This document shows positions 5,808-7,047 of a stretch of 7,047 nt of DNA, one piece after another (position 1 is the first letter of the stretch; the number at the start of each line of letters is the position of its first letter). Both the position numbers and the translations under genes were made by a program. A model generated the notes under the pieces. It worked only from the letters and a program-made list of their open reading frames with translations. It ran no database searches and was not told the origin of the DNA. The stretch is from CAMFKD01 sp964436955 (GTDB lineage: Bacteria; Chlamydiota; Chlamydiia; Chlamydiales; JAJFMA01): NCBI GenBank assembly GCA_964436955.1, contig CAYTFC010000119.1, positions 1 through 7,047 on the forward strand, given 5' to 3'.

Positions 5808-6749
5808 ATGGAAAGTACTACAATCAACTCTTTTTTCAACAGAGTTTACAGTTTCGATCAATATGGTTATCCACAGTTTGAAGCACAGCTTAATGATTTT
5901 AATCCGCAAAATGTATGGCAATCTCCTCCTTTGATGATAACGCAATTTGCTCCCGTTTATGCAGTGGCCCAGGATAACGACACGTGGCCCGGTTCAGAAC
6001 CATCAGTGTTTAATTCTGCCGTTTTGCGGCGTCAGCCTGAACCTATAATAGAAGTGGGGCAGGAGGATGATGTCATAGATATCGATAAGCATATAGTTGA
6101 CGTTTGTCGATTGAGACCAACTGAGATGCACATGGCGTACATGCATTATTTAAAGAAGTGTAAAGGGGAAACGCTTTATGATATGGCCAAAGAAATTTGT
6201 CCCGATACTGATATGAAGTGTGCTGGTGGTGTAAAACAAAAGCTTATGGCGATTTCATGCCAACTTTTAGCTAGTTCAGACTTGAGGGACCTAGTAGAAC
6301 TAATGTATGAGCGTGGCTATACCCCTGATGTTCGGTGGGCAGTCACGGGTATCCCTACGTCGTTAAAACCTTCCAACGAACTAGAGTACTTAAAAAGCAG
6401 GGGAGCGAAGGACCACCCCTACATTTCCAATCTAGAATGGATTAGTCTACAGGATGTAGGACTTTCCGAAAGGGTACTTCTATATTTCTATTTCAAAAAG
6501 GAATTTGGTGCAGAATTAGACGTAAACCAATTATCCAAATGTGTTGAAGACGAGTATTTTTTGGAGAATCGCGTTACTCGTTTGTCACGTACGCTTGGTC
6601 GTGTCAGTAAGATTTTGGAGTCTAATCCCGATCTTTCAAATTTGGCCAAATTGATTATAGGAGGGGGATATATTCCAGACTTTGACTTTGGGTTATCAAA
6701 AAATGGTTTGAAACGTTTGAAGCCCAGGATCCAGATTGTCCTCAAGTGA
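5808..6749 (+). CDS. Hypothetical 313-aa protein with a duplicated helical module
   Basis: I do not recognise a named family. The start is the ATG with AAGGA 6 bases upstream. Residues 1-~95 are polar, rich in P, Q, N and D, and probably disordered, ending in an acidic patch (EVGQEDDVIDIDKH). Two copies of an ~80-residue helical module follow, about 102-181 and 218-300. Corresponding landmarks are YMHYLKKCKGETL/YFYFKKEFGAEL, VKQKLMAISCQLLASSDLRDLVELMYERGYTPD and VTRLSRTLGRVSKILESNPDLSNLAKLIIGGGYIPD. Conserved positions include the GY-(T/I)-PD ending and a leucine-rich helix before it. The linker (~182-217) is less conserved, and the C-terminus is basic (KNGLKRLKPR). There is no signal peptide or membrane segment. 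A tandem helical module could bind protein, or nucleic acid as paired helix-turn-helix units; the sequence does not decide. The gene stands alone behind a long AT-rich spacer, and a GC-rich hairpin repeat starts 14 bases after its stop. Confidence 0.8.
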   Translation: MESTTINSFFNRVYSFDQYGYPQFEAQLNDFNPQNVWQSPPLMITQFAPVYAVAQDNDTWPGSEPSVFNSAVLRRQPEPIIEVGQEDDVIDIDKHIVDVCRLRPTEMHMAYMHYLKKCKGETLYDMAKEICPDTDMKCAGGVKQKLMAISCQLLASSDLRDLVELMYERGYTPDVRWAVTGIPTSLKPSNELEYLKSRGAKDHPYISNLEWISLQDVGLSERVLLYFYFKKEFGAELDVNQLSKCVEDEYFLENRVTRLSRTLGRVSKILESNPDLSNLAKLIIGGGYIPDFDFGLSKNGLKRLKPRIQIVLK

Positions 6750-6763
6750 GGTCCAACTCACAG

Positions 6764-6797
6764 AGCGCCGCTTCGGCGAAGCGGCGCTACAACGTGT
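6764..6797 (-). repeat. GC-rich palindromic repeat, copy 2 (complete hairpin)
   Basis: 12-base arms AGCGCCGCTTCG (6764-6775) and CGAAGCGGCGCT (6777-6788) flank a single G, followed by ACAACGTGT. Bases 6767-6796 equal the reverse complement of 223-252 over 30 bases. It begins 14 bases after the stop of the 313-aa gene, in the same orientation relative to the gene as copy 1 is to the immunity-like gene. A T-tract is missing. Confidence 0.8.
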
Positions 6798-6884
6798 AGC
6801 TACAGGCCGTTGAGGATCTTGGCGAGAGCTGCTATCGGAATACCTGCTGCGGGACTGGTCCTTAATCAGGCCATGGACCACTTT

Positions 6885-6902
6885 AAACCCGACTTGCTAC
6901 CC
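6885..6902 (+). repeat. 18-base repeat identical to 5253-5270
   Basis: AAACCCGACTTGCTACCC is identical to the left half of the branched palindrome at 5249-5305, but the partner arm does not follow here. A piece of the other half (reverse complement of 5271-5285) appears 94 bases later at 6996-7010, as though the element had been split. Confidence 0.65.
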
Positions 6903-6959
6903 AATGCTGTCAACTTAAAGAACATATTTACCACGCCAATTCAACAAAGTAGCGCTAGA

Positions 6960-6995
6960 TGTTCTGTTACACGTTATAGCGCCACTTCGCCGAAG
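6960..6995 (+). repeat. GC-rich palindromic repeat, copy 3 (half)
   Basis: It matches 213-248 at 33 of 36 positions in direct orientation, but stops at CGAAG and so lacks the distal hairpin arm; one stem base is also changed (GCCACTTCG). It joins directly to the 15-base piece at 6996-7010. Confidence 0.75.
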
Positions 6996-7010
6996 ACCCT
7001 GATTGCTACC
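6996..7010 (-). repeat. 15-base piece of the branched-palindrome family
   Basis: ACCCTGATTGCTACC is the exact reverse complement of 5271-5285. It abuts the truncated GC-rich repeat copy 3, showing that the two repeat families are interleaved. The remaining bases to 7047 hold nothing I can assign. Confidence 0.6.
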
Positions 7011-7047
7011 AAAACTTGCCGCACAAGTCATTGAATTTGAATTCAGA

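Larger units (their letters stand above)
6764..6995. mobile_element. MITE-like segment bounded by inverted GC-rich repeats (candidate)
   Basis: 6771-6797 and 6969-6995 are inverted copies of each other matching at 25 of 27 positions. They enclose about 170 bases with no credible gene but with further repeat pieces: TGGTCC (6856-6861) facing GGACCA (6875-6880), and 6885-6902. Terminal inverted repeats around a short non-coding core fit a MITE. No target-site duplication is obvious, so two independent insertions of the palindrome in opposite orientation remain possible. Confidence 0.35.

Noticed and set aside
6764..6788. Rho-independent terminator after the 313-aa gene
   Set aside because: The stem is strong but no T-run follows (ACAACGTG), and the same sequence recurs as a dispersed repeat. 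It was recorded as a repeat.
6696..6881. 61-residue minus-strand frame
   Set aside because: It overlaps the end of the 313-aa gene and the GC-rich hairpin in antisense, with no supporting signal.
6810..7034. 74-residue plus-strand frame at the right end
   Set aside because: It starts at a TTG without a ribosome binding site and reads through the 6885-6902, 6960-6995 and 6996-7010 repeats, so it is almost certainly a chance frame.

Overview
This 7-kb window comes from a Gram-negative-type bacterium with moderate-to-low GC and many dispersed palindromic repeats. No core or phylogenetically informative gene is present, so the organism cannot be named. The Rhs core wording (SPWRYANKR...GRWTTTDPAGF.DGTNLYAYVFNNP), the low-GC genes of unknown function and the interspersed repeats would suit an amoeba- or host-associated intracellular bacterium, for example a chlamydia-like or Legionella/Coxiella-like lineage. 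That is a weak inference from memory.

Layout. Positions 1-265 hold no gene. They contain a perfect palindrome, a GTCC-rich tandem repeat and a GC-rich palindromic repeat. On the minus strand lies a polymorphic-toxin unit. A 5'-truncated Rhs/YD-repeat protein (3338 to 1047) ends in a small His/Asp/Lys-rich C-terminal domain, the probable toxin tip. It overlaps by 8 bases a 262-aa protein (1054 to 266), the probable cognate immunity protein, which turns out to be an internal duplication. Upstream, the rhs frame is cut off beside a CGCAGAG-type repeat (about 3359-3400). A divergent intergenic region follows, with a plausible sigma-70 promoter facing right.

On the plus strand are two genes I do not recognise. 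The first encodes 552 aa (3586-5244); its first ~310 codons are extremely AT-rich and the rest are close to normal composition. The second encodes 313 aa (5808-6749) and contains two diverged copies of an ~80-residue helical module. A 563-base AT-rich spacer separates them. The right end (6750-7047) carries no credible gene; it contains two inverted copies of the GC-rich repeat enclosing about 170 bases, in a MITE-like arrangement.

How it fits together. The rhs/immunity pair reads as a contact-dependent toxin-antitoxin unit, or the surviving 3' part of one, in an accessory region. The two plus-strand orphans have no demonstrable link to it. All three genes that look intact at the 3' end (immunity, 552-aa, 313-aa) have a palindromic repeat 4-17 bases after the stop codon, and two of them share the same repeat in the same orientation. 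No tRNA, rRNA, CRISPR array, transposase or integrase was seen.
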